The notes beneath the pieces were generated by a model. The model was not told the origin of the DNA. It worked only from the letters and a program-made list of their open reading frames with translations, and did no database searches. Below, one piece after another: positions 45,503 through 57,556 of a DNA stretch of 64,000 bases (position 1 is the first letter of the stretch; every line of letters starts with the position of its first letter). Origin of the DNA: Hesseltinella vesiculosa (lineage: Eukaryota; Mucoromycota; Mucoromycetes; Mucorales; Cunninghamellaceae); NCBI GenBank assembly GCA_002104935.1, contig MCGT01000008.1, forward strand, positions 62,001-126,000, written 5' to 3'. Position numbers and translations under genes: made by a program.

Positions 45503-45987
45503 TTAAAAGCCAAAGACAAGGTCACGGGTGAGAGCGATGGTGGGAGTGGAAGGGCCCAACAAAAGACAAGAAGGTGGATGGAGCGATTTCGAGGAGAGAT
45601 CAAGCTGGTCGACATCGGTATCAGTGGAGGTACTGGAAAGGGTGGGCGAGACAGGCTCGGTGGAATGGGAAGTGGAGAGGGTAGGCACGGTGGAACAAAC
45701 ACTTGAGCGAGACGAGGTGGTTGTCATGGCAACCGATGCCGGGAGTGTCGTTGTAGGCGTATGTTTTCCATGAGGGCGAGGGAAATCGACAAATTCAGGA
45801 TACGTATAACCAAGTAATGGATGATTTTTTAAAGCATCGTTTCGTAAGCATTGTTCACTACAATATAAAGATTCCTGCAAAAAGTGACGTGAGCTTGACC
45901 TATTATTTAAAAAAAAAAAAAAAACGTTCGTACCGAAAACTGACTGATGGCCTTGTCACAGTGGGTGCACCAAGCAAGATCACTCAT
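45503..45987 (-). CDS. Ecl1-like zinc-binding small protein (lifespan/stress regulator family)
   Basis: Exons 45934-45987 and 45503-45874 give 141 aa. The N-terminus carries two Cys pairs split by the intron: DLAWCTHCDKAI and SLYCSEQCLRNDA, the pattern of the fungal Ecl1 family. The rest is Ser/Thr/Pro-rich and low complexity, with a short conserved-looking block (LLGYTYPEFVDFPRP). Ecl1 proteins extend chronological lifespan and respond to zinc and sulfur in fission yeast; a like role here is only inferred. Confidence 0.83.
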
Positions 45988-46387
45988 AATGATATGTTCA
46001 TAAGAATAAGAAAGATTGTAATAATAATAATAATAATAATAGTAAAGAGTGAAAAAAAAAAAAAAGAATGAAAGAAAAGAAAGAGAAAAGAATTAAAAAA
46101 AAGTCCACTCTAGTCATTTGGAACCATTCAAACTCCGTGGGGGAAACGATAGTGCACGGTGGAAAAAAAGACCTATCGCTGGGCACCTCCTTGAAAAAAA
46201 AAAAAAGGTTCTCTTGGGGCACCACCAATCATGTCACTTCTTGTCGGTTGTCCCTCCTCGTTTGCCTTTTTTGGGAAATCAGCATCCTTTTCGTCCCACC
46301 CAGAAAAAAGGGGAGAAACCCTAAAAAAAGGATTGGTTGGCAAAAAACCTCCAGCCTGACATTGCCTGCTATGGCAGTTGCCTTTTT
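45988..46387. other. Intergenic region between Ecl1-like and MSI1-like genes
   Basis: 400 bases, both neighbours on the minus strand. Holds an ATT/ATA microsatellite (about 46018-46041) and A runs. Presumed promoter of the Ecl1-like gene. Confidence 0.5.
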
Positions 46388-48106
<1,719 letters not shown>

Positions 48107-48271
48107 GACAACAATTAAATAAAATTAAATAAGTACAAGGCAAAAAGTGCAACAAAACACAAAGTGCATTTTTTTTTGAAAGCGCGAACGTTTTAGGCCC
48201 ACAAAGAGTGAGAAAAAAAAAGGCGTTTTTTGCGCTCTTGTTTCTCAATACTCTTCATTGATTTGCAAGCC
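48107..48271. promoter_or_regulatory. Bidirectional promoter region MSI1-like / RAM1
   Basis: 165 bases between divergent start codons, A-rich toward the left gene. Both promoters must fit here or reach into the neighbouring gene. No factor site identified. Confidence 0.45.
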
Positions 48272-50058
48272 ATGGGCATCCTCAATGGCCAAGTAACTTT
48301 ACAACAGCTTCGGTGTAATGACGATGGTCTTCCTACAGAATCGTCCATTGTACAGGTAAGACAATACAACAAAGGCGATCCTCTTTTTTTTAATTCGGTT
48401 CGTGTCGCCTGTTTATAGAAACGCACAGAAGACACCGTTCTTGAATCATTTGTCCCATTTGCCCCCCATCATCCAGAACGCCAACCATTAGAATCGTAAG
48501 AGCAAGCAAACGTGTGATCTGGATGGCTGACGGATGTCTCTTTTTTTTTTCTGAAACATGTTAGCGTGCGCCTGCATCGGGACCGGCACATTCAGTACCT
48601 GCTACGTGGTCTGGAACAGCTAGGACAGTATATGGTTGTGCTGGATGCCAGTCGACCATGGCTCATGTATTGGATTCTGCATTCACTGGATCTCTTGGGC
48701 CACCGTCTGGATGCGGCGACCGTCGAGCGAGGGATCGCCACCTTGGCCGCCTGTCAGCATGCAGACGGCGGCTTTGGCGGTGGCCCTGCCCAGCTGGCGC
48801 ATCTGGCTACCACCTATGCTGCCGTCAATACCCTTGCCATCCTTGGTACCAAAGAAGCCTACGAGACCATCGACAGGTAAACCCACACCAGCTGCCCTCC
48901 TCCACTCACTTGCTGTTTAGACCTGCACTGCAATCCTTCTTGATGCGTATGAAACAGCCCGATGGCTCTTTTACCATGCACGACGGTGGCGAAACAGACA
49001 TTCGGTAGGAGGAAAAAATGAAAAAGTTGGAAACCCGGCCCAACCTTTTCTTTGATGCAGAGGATCCTATTGTGCCTTGTCGGTAGCAACACTGGCCAAT
49101 TTACTGACACCTGACCTGACTGCGCATTGCGGTGACTTCATTGTTCGGTCGCAAACATTCGAAGGCGGGATCGGCCCTTACCCAGGCATCGAGGCTCACA
49201 ATGGCTATACCTTTTGTGGGGTGGCTGCGATTGAAATCCTTGGTGAAATGCACCGGTTGAACATGGACAAATTCACAGTAACGGACAACAGCCTGCTGTA
49301 AGCAAGCCATGACCGGTATTTTTTTTTGTCTGAATAGAAATGGTGCTGTGAACGTCAAATGCAATTGGAAGGTGGATTTCAAGGCCGCACCAACAAACTC
49401 GTAGACGGTTGTTATTCATTCTGGGGCTCAGGTGATTTCCCATTAATCCACGCCGAATGGCGACGACAACGAGCTTCCCAAGGTAAGAAAAAAAAAAAGG
49501 CTAATCTTCCGTTGGTGCTGACGCCGACTTTCCAGATGACTATTTATTGGATCGAGAGGCGCTGCAAGAATACCAGCTACTCTGTTGCCAGGCGGATCGA
49601 GGCGGCTTGATTGATAAGCCAGGAAAGTAAGGATTTTTCTTTTCATTCAAAAAAGTGATATCTCATCTTAGCTTTATAGATTCCCGGACTACTATCACAC
49701 ATGCTATGGTCTATCGGGGCTGTCGACCGCTCAGCACTTGGTACAACGAGATGAAACCAAGGCACAACAGCTGGAAACCTCGGGGCAGCAAGCAACCGGA
49801 GGACTTGGCTCTCTGCTCTGGACCTATGCCAATGATTTTACCATTGTGGGTGACATGGAGAACCTTCTGGTAAGGTTTTGTTTATCATGCATGTGATACG
49901 GCGTGGCACTCATGTTCTTTTCACTGAAGACACCTACCCATCCCATTCACAACATCTCCTTGGTCAAAGCCCGCAAGATGATCCATTACTTCTATGCCTT
50001 TTCTGACACCGTGTTGGCCCTTTTGCCCGAGGATGAAGAGCCTTGTCTTGAATCTTAA
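48272..50058 (+). CDS. RAM1: Protein farnesyltransferase beta subunit
   Basis: Exons 48272-48355, 48419-48495, 48565-48876, 48921-49004, 49061-49277, 49338-49482, 49536-49626, 49680-49869 and 49930-50058 give 442 aa. Prenyltransferase repeats are clear: LAACQHADGGFGGGP, FLMRMKQPDGSF, FIVRSQTFEGGIG, EGGFQGRTNKLVDGCYSFW and DYYHTCYGLSG. The Asp and Cys of DGCYSFW and the His of YYHTCY are the zinc ligands expected for the beta subunit. It attaches farnesyl to CaaX proteins such as Ras and mating factors. The donor of intron 5 (ACA|GTAACG) was preferred over a nearby GTAAGC because only it keeps frame. Confidence 0.95.
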
Positions 50059-50645
50059 AGGCAGACCCAAGAATATTTTTTTTCGCATGCACGCGAGCCG
50101 ATGAAAAAAAGTCTCCATTTGATCATTAAAAATTGACAAAATGAAACAGAGAGGTTAAAGATCAGGAGCTGCATTTGCATTAACCTCAAAAAGGAAGTTT
50201 CGCAACGACAGTCAGAGAAAAAAGGTGGACGACTTTTTTGTTTCCACATGACCCATTGGAAAACGTGTCACCAAATTATAAAAGTTGTTGCAGATTGACC
50301 CTTTTTCTTTTTTACCATTTTTGTTAGGCCCTGCAATTCAGGATGGCGCCTTCTTTGTTTGGGTAGGCTCGAGAAAAGGCGAGCAAGGAGGCATGATGAT
50401 CCCTTTGCCATTGAAAAAAAAGCGGGTGTTGATCATTCATGTTCACGAGGACGTCAAGAACCATGAAAGTGGGAAAACGTTACACATCTGCCCCGCCTTT
50501 TTTGCACCAAAGAACACAGTTCCAGTTCACCTGACTTGGTATTATTTTTCTTTTAAAAAGTAAAAAAAAAAAACCTCGTCTTTTTGTTTCTTCTTTCTGT
50601 TTGACCCTTTATCTTTGTTTCTTTTTTTTCACTTTTTAGAGGGGT
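50059..50645. other. Intergenic region downstream of RAM1
   Basis: 587 bases with A/T runs. A 92-codon frame at 50285-50563 shows no motif. Presumed leader or promoter of the small gene that follows; an extra 5' exon ending at an unrecognised donor cannot be excluded. Confidence 0.45.
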
Positions 50646-51035
50646 ATGTTTCGATTTGTGGACAAACCCAAACATCCACATAATGATCGAGGTAAAAAGA
50701 CCTCGCTGCCGAAAACCAGCCATCAATCGACCTGGTTAGTGTTTCAAAATGCCAATTGGGTCCCTCTGGACCGAGAAAACCAGCTGAAATTAGAGCAAAC
50801 CCTCCATCTAGGTGGCACCTTTGTTGATATTCAGGATAGCCATTTCCCAGGCGTCGATCGAGTCCGGATCTTTCCCCGAGCCAATTACCTCAGTCACTTG
50901 GGTCTCAAATTCCGCCTGTCTCAAGTCCTCCAACCCGCTGCTGACCTCATGCAAGGCCCCTCCACCACTCCTCCCTCTCCACCTCTCCATTCAATATACC
51001 CTCTTTCCTCTTCTCCTCCTTTACTATCTAGCTAA
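50646..51035 (+). CDS. Small WWE-like hypothetical protein
   Basis: Single open frame of 129 aa. Residues about 25-100 look like a compact domain: STWLVFQNANWVPLD, NQLKLEQTL, GTFVDIQDSHFPGVDRVRIF and YLSHLGLKFRLSQVLQP. The paired W...W, N-Q and an E-rich helix recall WWE or DDHD-N-terminal domains, which bind ADP-ribose or phosphoinositide-like ligands in some proteins. The last 25 residues are Pro/Ser/Leu-rich. A splice-acceptor-like TTTTTAG lies just upstream, so a 5' exon is possible. Function unknown. Confidence 0.6.
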   Translation: MFRFVDKPKHPHNDRGKKTSLPKTSHQSTWLVFQNANWVPLDRENQLKLEQTLHLGGTFVDIQDSHFPGVDRVRIFPRANYLSHLGLKFRLSQVLQPAADLMQGPSTTPPSPPLHSIYPLSSSPPLLSS

Positions 51036-51148
51036 GCTTCACTCATTAAAAAAAAAATATATATATCAGTCCTGTCTTGCTGTAAGAGGATAAAAAGAGG
51101 CGGCAGAAAAAAAAGCGTTTTTTTTTTCTTTTTCTTTTGAAAAGCATC

Positions 51149-51880
51149 ATGACCACCAAACAACAATCAACACGACTTCAATTCTTAAACGAGGCCAGCC
51201 ATTTGCTTGCATTGGACCAGCCGAGTCTGTCTAGGTATTATATGAGTGAATTCAAAGCGTCACTACAGCAGTTTGATCTTGTGGCGGGCAAGACCGCCCG
51301 TCGCATGGCCTGTCCTCGATGTGGCCAGATCTACCTACCTGGGATCCATACCACCGTGCGCCTGCAGCGTCTTCATAAGCCAGCCAAGAAAAACACCCTT
51401 GTCTACACATGCAATGTATGCGATCATCACCGCAAGTTCAAAGGATCTTTTCAGAAATGCCTGCAACAACGCAAACAAGCCCAAAAAAACCAACTAGCAC
51501 GCCAGGCGCCAAAGTCAACCACAACGACGCCCTCCCCTGCCCAGCCGCCCAGCAAGAAAACAACTTTGCCAGCCAAACAGCAGCCGCTAACCAAACAGCA
51601 ACCACCAGCCAAACAGCAACCACCAGCCAAACAGCAACCACCAGCCAAACAGCAACCACCAGCCAAACAGCAACCACCAGCCAAACAGCAACCACCAGCC
51701 AAACAGCAACCGTCGGCCAAGCAACCCTCGGTGCCTCAAAAGCGAGCCTCAGCCCCTGCCGCCACCAGCAACAAAAAGTCCAAGAAGAACCAGCTGCAGT
51801 CATTGCTAGCGCAACGGAAACAGCAACAGGAGAAGTCCAGTGGATCCAGCCTTGGTGACTTTCTCTCTTCGCTTGATTAA
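51149..51880 (+). CDS. Rpr2/Rpp21/Snm1-family zinc-binding RNase P/MRP subunit-like protein
   Basis: Single exon, 243 aa. The N-terminal 110 residues fit the Rpr2 family: a helical start (QFLNEASHLLALDQPSLSRYYMSE), CPRCGQIYLPG, then CNVCDHHRKFKG, giving two CX2C zinc-binding pairs. This family supplies small subunits to RNase P or RNase MRP. The C-terminal half is a Lys/Gln/Pro low-complexity region with a tandem repeat, ending in a short amphipathic stretch (LGDFLSSLD). The first CX2C is followed by a block longer than in some relatives, so the exact subunit is not assigned. Confidence 0.83.
   Translation: MTTKQQSTRLQFLNEASHLLALDQPSLSRYYMSEFKASLQQFDLVAGKTARRMACPRCGQIYLPGIHTTVRLQRLHKPAKKNTLVYTCNVCDHHRKFKGSFQKCLQQRKQAQKNQLARQAPKSTTTTPSPAQPPSKKTTLPAKQQPLTKQQPPAKQQPPAKQQPPAKQQPPAKQQPPAKQQPPAKQQPSAKQPSVPQKRASAPAATSNKKSKKNQLQSLLAQRKQQQEKSSGSSLGDFLSSLD
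51590..51712 (+). repeat. 18-nt coding tandem repeat (about six units)
   Basis: Near-perfect repeats of CCACCAGCCAAACAGCAA encode Pro-Pro-Ala-Lys-Gln-Gln in the Rpr2-like gene. Copies are almost identical at the DNA level, with diverged units at both ends (PLTKQQ, PSAKQ), suggesting recent expansion and likely length variation. Confidence 0.93.
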
Positions 51881-52172
51881 AAAGTGGGTGGACAAAATGA
51901 TATTTGCGAGAATTTTTTTATTTTATGAGCATACACACTGTACATTTGGAAAGGGATAAAAAAAAATCTATGAATCAATCAATGGTTTACATATCATGTG
52001 GAAAAATGGGCTAAAAATAAAATCCATGGCACGCATGAATCGCATAAAAGAGAACAAAGAAATATTCAGCAATGAAGAGGGGAAACATGAAGAGAAAGGG
52101 GGAAAGTGTCCATACACAAATGAAACGTAAAAGAGAAGGGTGGTTTCATCGGATGGGGACCAAGATGCAAAG

Positions 52173-52192
52173 TTACTAGAAAAAAGAGGAGT

Positions 52193-52239
<47 letters not shown>

Positions 52240-53219
52240 CAAAGACCATACCTGTTGATCAGTTTTCAGTTGAGGGGAAGGGGTGCTGATGGGTTGGGGA
52301 GTGGAGGCGCCGGTGGTATTGGTGGGGGTCAAGTGGGCCATGGTGGGGGTGGAGGTTTGAGAGGCCAAGGGCGACGAGGTCACAGGGGCAGAGGTGATGG
52401 CTGCAGGCAGGGCGGCGGAGGTGGGAGGGGTGGAAGCGCCAGGAGCAGCGGCTTGTTGAGGTTGGTCCGGATGAGAAGACTGAGCCGAGGGAGGGTAAGG
52501 CATGCCGGGATAGTAAGCTTGCTGAGCGTGCACGTAAGGATAAGGAGCATAGCCGCTGGGGGTGCCGCTGGGGAAGTTTTCGTAGGAAGTAGGGTAGGCT
52601 TGAGAAAATTGCGTGTGGCCATCACCACGAACAGGGCCACCGGCAGGACCCGGAGTCACAGCAGCAGGGTCGGTAGCAGATGAAGAACCTACATTGCCTT
52701 TTTCAAAAGACGTGAGTGCTCTATCTCACCTTCTTTTTTTTTTTTTTACCTTGTTGGTTGCGACGCTTATATGGGCCACGCTTGATGCCCTTCTTTCGTT
52801 CTTTACGAACCGAGTCCTGGCAAGAATCCGACAAACCATACTTGATACAGCGTTGACAGGGACGACCTTCGTCACACTTTTTGCAGGCCTTTTGACAGTT
52901 GACTAGATGAAGAGAAAGAGGTTCGGCAAATGAATTTTCGCAAAGACAGACACTTACCACAGGCGTTCTTGACTTGCTTTCGCTTGGGCTTGACCATCAT
53001 GGGTTGATGGGGATATTTGGAATAATCAATAGGGTACATGGCCTGAGGAGGGTACATGGCATAGTATTGGGCATAGGCCTGGGGATCAGGCATGGTAGGA
53101 GGCATGGTGCCATGCTGGGGATGGGGCTGGCCCTGCTGAGGAGCGCCTTGTTGGCCCTGTTGTTGCGATTGCTGTGGGTTGGCGGCATAGTAGCCATAGG
53201 CTGGTATGTAAGGTTGCAT
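52173..53219 (-). CDS. Zn(II)2Cys6 transcription factor
   Basis: Exons 52958-53219, 52750-52902, 52252-52697 and a last coding piece 52173-52175; 287 aa. The N-terminus is Gln/Pro/Tyr-rich. The binuclear cluster spans Cys87, Cys90, Cys97, Cys103, Cys106 and Cys115 (CX2CX6CX5CX2CX8C) and is split by intron 1. It is followed by a basic [15 protein letters not shown] linker. The remainder is Pro/Ser/Thr/Ala-rich, a likely regulatory region. Exon 3 stays open to its GTATGG donor and the next exon begins with TAA, so the stop stands alone. Targets unknown; the finger wording resembles gluconeogenesis-type regulators but that is weak. Confidence 0.85.
52196..52239. repeat. T44 homopolymer inside an intron
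   Basis: 44 consecutive T on the plus strand (A on the coding strand) in the last intron of the Zn2Cys6 gene. Length may vary or be misread in sequencing. Confidence 0.9.
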
Positions 53220-53760
53220 AATCTAAATAAAATGAATAGTAAAAGGTGAGCATCTTGCGATCAAGCCCCGTTCCTTTTTTTTTTCATTGGCTCATTTCTT
53301 TGGATCTCCAGGGCATTTACCAAGAATTAAATGACTGGTCGATCAAGAAGAAAAGGCGATAAAAAAAAAAAAAGACAAAGGATAGAGAAAAAAGGCTTAA
53401 AAAGGGGAGGAGGAGGTAGGATAAGAATGCAAAAGGATGGAAGGATACCTAGAGTTTTTTTTAGTCTTTTTTGGATCAAAAGCGGATTATTATCATTGTT
53501 TCACAACATGAACGAAACCAAAATGATTTTATAAAGATCGTTTGAATCAAGTGTTTACCTGTAGTGATTGAAAACAACAACACAGAGGATTAAAAAAAAA
53601 AGAAAAAAGAAAGAAAAAACAAGGCCCTCAATTTTTTTTTTGGAAATTTTTTTTTCTTGGAAAACCTGGGCCAGGTGCCATCCAATCACGTGGCTTTTGA
53701 CAGGTTGGCGGAGGATGAAAACGTGGAATGGTTATGATGCAGAAAATCGGCATGCTGGTT
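53220..53760. other. Intergenic region Zn2Cys6 gene / FSH-type hydrolase
   Basis: 541 bases, both neighbours on the minus strand. A/T-rich and purine-rich text without a supported gene; expected promoter and leader of the Zn2Cys6 gene. Confidence 0.5.
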
Positions 53761-54740
53761 TTAATTTGTGGTAAAGGAAGACACAAATTCCATAATAGTG
53801 TTACGACTCGGAGCATTGCTAGGAACCACATGGCTAGAAAGAAAGAAAAATGAGTGGGTAATGGTTTTTTTTTTTTTTTTGGCAATGAGATCTTACCCGC
53901 CAGCGTGCACCAGTAGCTGAGGCTGATCAAAAGCACCTGCCAGCTTCTCCATCCGTTCAGGTACAATCAAGGTATCTTTCTCACCGATCATATGCAAGCT
54001 GGGCGTACTGATGCTCTTGTCTCCAAGGAACAGTCGTCGAGCCAAGGGTTTGTTTTCTGCAATAAACGAGGCTGACACCATCGCAAACCGGAACGTCGGG
54101 TGGGCAAAATCTTCAGGGATATACTCAGGCGCCAGTGATCGATCATCCATCATGGCCGTCAGCATCGATGCCAGTGCAGCTCCTATTGGTTTGATGCATC
54201 AAAATAGTTAGAACCGTGTGGTATCTCTGGGGCTGTCTTCTTTACCTTGAGAGAACCCAAACACACCGTCAAACGGACCCTGTTTAAAAAAAAACGTGGC
54301 TCAGATCTAGTCATAAGCCTTGACATCCCTTACCTGTTCTATCAGCACCTTTTTCAACAAGGTCATGGACTCGTCCAAGCCTTCAAATTGTTCGCCGTCA
54401 CTGGGCAGCCACCAGCCAAAAGGCTTCAGTTCTGCCTCAGAAAAAAACGGTCAGTCGTCAGGCACTGGTCTTATAGCTGTACCTTCAGGTGCAGTGGGAT
54501 CGGCAGCTGCTTCTCTTAATGCTTCAGAAGTATGATCAGGATGTAGGCTTAAATGAGGAGCTGTGATGTAAACTAGAAAGAGATGAGTCAGCCACGCAAA
54601 AAGAAGATATGGAAGGTGAACTCATTACCGAGATCAGCAATCTTGTCGAGCTTCTTGCGAATGACAGCTGTCTTTTTACGAAAGATGGTGCCATTTTGAG
54701 ACATGCCATGAAGACACAGAATACGCAGCTTTCGATCCAT
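53761..54740 (-). CDS. Fsh1/OVCA2-type serine hydrolase
   Basis: Exons 54629-54740, 54483-54572, 54334-54431, 54246-54279, 53897-54182 and 53761-53833 give 230 aa, typical of the family. It opens KLRILCLHGMSQNG, as Fsh proteins do. FGWWLPSDG and GPFDGVFGFSQGAAL follow, with nucleophile Ser110. The acid is in MIGEKDTLIV and the His is in HAGGHVVPS, split across the last intron. These alpha/beta hydrolases cleave small esters; true substrates are largely unknown. The gene is divergent from the Nup35-type gene with only 105 nt between start codons. Confidence 0.92.
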
Positions 54741-54845
54741 ACTATTGCGTCTGAAGTCGAGGGCGGAAAGGGAAGAAGAAAAAAAAGGCTGCGGTGGAAA
54801 TGTTGTTTTTTCTTTTTTTTTTTTTCTTGTCAACTATTTCGTATC
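54741..54845. promoter_or_regulatory. Very short bidirectional promoter (105 nt)
   Basis: Start codons of two divergent genes are 105 nt apart; the gap includes a T run. Both leaders and promoters must be compact or overlap the opposite gene. Confidence 0.45.
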
Positions 54846-55752
54846 ATGATCGGCGTGCCTGCTACAAAACAACCATCGGAATCATCAAGGAATAGCCGTC
54901 TGTTTATCGAACCTACCAGCATATATCCACCCGTCCAGGCTGCGCAAAAAAAAGATCCTACCGACAAACCCCAACATGCGCCAACCGATATCCGTACCAC
55001 ATCGACCGTTCGTCGTTTACCCACCTTTTTTAATGCTCCTGAGGATGATCCTGTGCCATCCAAACCTTCCATCTCGCCTATTCCCACTGTCGACACAATA
55101 ATCGTAAGCTTTTACATCTTTTTTTTTTCGATGCGATCTGACCCATCACTTTTTTATTAAAAAAAAAAAATAGAATGACCAGGACACCCAGCCACCTGTC
55201 GAACCAGAAGCCGTGGAGGAACCTGCTGTACTACAAGATCCTGCCGTAGCGTATGTGTTGAAGCGACAACAAAAAAATGGCTGGTCTATGTTCTCATTGT
55301 ATTTTTTTATCGCTCATAGCACAAGTCATACCGTCAGCATTTTCGGATTCCCGCCCAATCTCATTGCCAAGGTATTTGATCAATTCCAGCAGCTGGGCAC
55401 CGTCAGAGAGGTACGCCATGCCGACAACCGATTGTATATCCAATATCAACATGACCACTCGGTGCAACAAGCACTCAAGCTGAATGGTCAGCCAGTGGCT
55501 CTGGTGTACTTGCTGGGTGTCACACAATGCGACACCGACCTTTTGTCCTCCTCCGAGCCACTGCCAGCCGGCAAGTTCGAAAGCACCGTCCACACCCCTT
55601 ATGCCTCCCTCTATGCCAACCCCAACCCCGCCGGCAGCGGCCAAGCTGGAGCAAGTGTCGTTAACAGCAAAACCATTCGACCCAACGACCGGATTCAAAA
55701 AGTAGAACCAGCCAGCCGCCTCTCTAACCTTCTGGAATGGTTGACCTTGTAA
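54846..55752 (+). CDS. Nuclear pore protein of the Nup35/Nup53 type
   Basis: Exons 54846-55103, 55174-55250 and 55320-55752 give 255 aa. The N-terminal 110 residues are Pro/Thr-rich with LPTFFNAPEDD. The RRM_NUP35 (MPPN) domain starts near residue 115: HTVSIFGFPPNLIAKVFDQF, LGTVREV, NRLYIQYQHDHSVQQALKLNGQ and a hydrophobic VYLLGVTQC strand. The C-terminus ends in an amphipathic helix (RLSNLLEWLTL) like the membrane-binding end of Nup53. Nup35/53 links the inner ring of the pore to the membrane. Exon 2 ends at a GTATGT donor inside an otherwise open stretch. Confidence 0.85.
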
Positions 55753-56108
55753 AGAAAAAGCAGGAAATAAAAAAAAAATCAATCCACGGAAAAAAAAAAA
55801 TAAGCTTGATGAGACCATTGGCCAGTGTGAGCAATGAATCCTCACAACGAGGTAGCCAATCAACAGGGAGTGATGTGAGTAACTTTCTACTTTGAAATTT
55901 GATGGGTGTGGTCTCATGCATTATCAGTGATCATTGGCCCTTTGATTGGCCGATACTCTGAGTCATGGATGTCCATTGGCCACCTGCCAGAAAATCAAAG
56001 CGCCCTTTTCTGTCCTACATTTTTTTACACAATTTTTTTTTCTCTTTTCTCTCTCTCTTTCCAAGACATTCTTTTGATCATCCTCCACATCATACAATCC
56101 AACATAGC
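55753..56108. other. Intergenic region Nup35-type / mitochondrial carrier
   Basis: 356 bases with several CCAAT or ATTGG motifs (near 55855, 55932, 55975) and a pyrimidine-rich stretch before the carrier start. No gene seen. Confidence 0.55.
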
Positions 56109-57221
56109 ATGTCAGTAGTAGTACCTAAGCAAGTCGTTCCACCCACTGAATTCCAACTGTACAAAAGTGCGTCGAAAAAAAAAAAAAAAAAAAAGGCAAG
56201 CAACGGAACTGACAGGTATTCTTTTTTTTAGAACACTTTGTTGCAGGTGCTACTGCTCTGAGCCTGTCGTATTCTTGCATGCACCCTTTAGATACCATCA
56301 AGACCCGTATCCAAGCCGATGTCCTCCGTAGCTGGCGGGCCATTTTCTCTCGAGAAACCCTTCGAAGCTTGGGCAAAGGTTTCTTTGTCTCTGCCTTGGG
56401 TGCTGCTGGCCAGGTAAAACTTGAAAAAAACCACATGAAATCCCGATCCTGACCTCAACTTTTGATAGGGTGGTGCTCGGTTCAGTACCTATGAATTATG
56501 CAAGGCTCGTCTGCTACCACCACAAGATCAAAAGAAACCCTGGGCCATCCCTGCCACAGCCCTGTCGGCAGTGTTTGGCGACCTGGCCTCCAGCGTCATC
56601 AAGGTGCCTCGGGAAGTCATCACCGCCAAACTTCAAACCGATCATTATGGCGTCAGTGCCACAGCTGCCCAAGTCGTCCGCCAAACCCTGCGGGAAGAAG
56701 GCCCACAAGGCCTGTTCCGAGGCTTCTGGCCTATTGCTGCCCGTGACTTTCCCTTCATGGTCATCTTACTGGTCTCCTACGAAAACTTCAAGGCTTTCCA
56801 CCATCGATCCGTACGAGAAGATCTGATCAAGAACATCAACCGCTATGAACCCCATCAACAGCAAGTGGTCGCCGGTGCAGCCTTTGAAGAGCTCGAGGCC
56901 GATATCCCCACCTTGCGCAGTGTGCTGTACGGCGGCGTCAGCGGTTTCCTGGCCGGTTACTTCACTACCCCCATGGATGTCCTTCGCACCCGCATGATCA
57001 CCATGAAACAGCACGAACCCGTCACCGTCAAACAGGTCACCCAATCCATCTTTGACCGCGTTCGCGCCCAAAACAAAGGCCGCCCCTTGGCTCAGTCTGC
57101 TGCCCTCTACCAATCCTTCTTTGCTGGCTCCCTGCCCCGTAGCTTCTGGTGGTTTGGTATCTGTGGCATCTTCTTCCCCACCTATGAAACCCTCAAATCC
57201 CTAATGATCCCAGGAAAATAA
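56109..57221 (+). CDS. Mitochondrial carrier family protein (SLC25), possibly SAM-carrier-like
   Basis: Exons 56109-56166, 56232-56413 and 56469-57221 give 330 aa. Three carrier repeats are seen: MHPLDTIKTRIQA, VPREVITAKLQ and TPMDVLRTRMIT, with GFFVSALGAAG, GLFRGFWPIAARDFPF and SFFAGSLPRSFWW in the matching positions. In the second repeat Arg replaces the usual Leu of PXDXX[KR], and the third lacks a clear acidic partner run. The VPREV wording is closest to S-adenosylmethionine-type carriers, but I would not assign the substrate. AATAAA at 57318-57323. Confidence 0.88.
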
Positions 57222-57556
57222 GCCCTCGGCCACCTTCCTCTCATCTCCGTTACCCCCCTCCCTTGCGAGTCATGCCTTATACATAGTTTCCTTATCCGTT
57301 TTGTACATTTTCATCTCAATAAAAGCAGCAGACCTATTTTTTTTTATTCGTCTGTGGAAGGTTTTAGGGGGGGGGAGCCTTGTTGGCTCAGTCCAAAAAA
57401 AGGAGACTTTTTTTTTTTTGTCGTGCACTTTTTTCTTTCCTTTCATTCTTTTTCCCACTTTCTAAAAAACATCAGCACGCTTACTACATTCACCTAATTT
57501 GTTACCAATGAAAGATGAATCTGATATGGGTAATGGCTTTATTTATTGCAGAAAAA
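57222..57556. other. Intergenic region carrier / second F-box gene
   Basis: 335 bases holding the carrier polyadenylation-like signal (57318-57323) and the upstream region of the F-box gene. No gene seen. Confidence 0.5.

Noticed and set aside
46018..46041. AAT-type triplet tract considered as a possible CRISPR-like or functional array
   Set aside because: It is a simple microsatellite; no spacers and a eukaryotic context.
49278..49300. Extending RAM1 exon 5 to the later GTAAGC donor
   Set aside because: It breaks frame with the EGGFQGRTNKLVDGCYSFW exon; the earlier GTAACG donor fits both frame and family spacing.
51438..51803. Minus-strand frame rich in repeated Ala-Val-Trp-Leu-type units
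   Set aside because: Antisense reading of the 18-nt coding repeat; not an independent gene.
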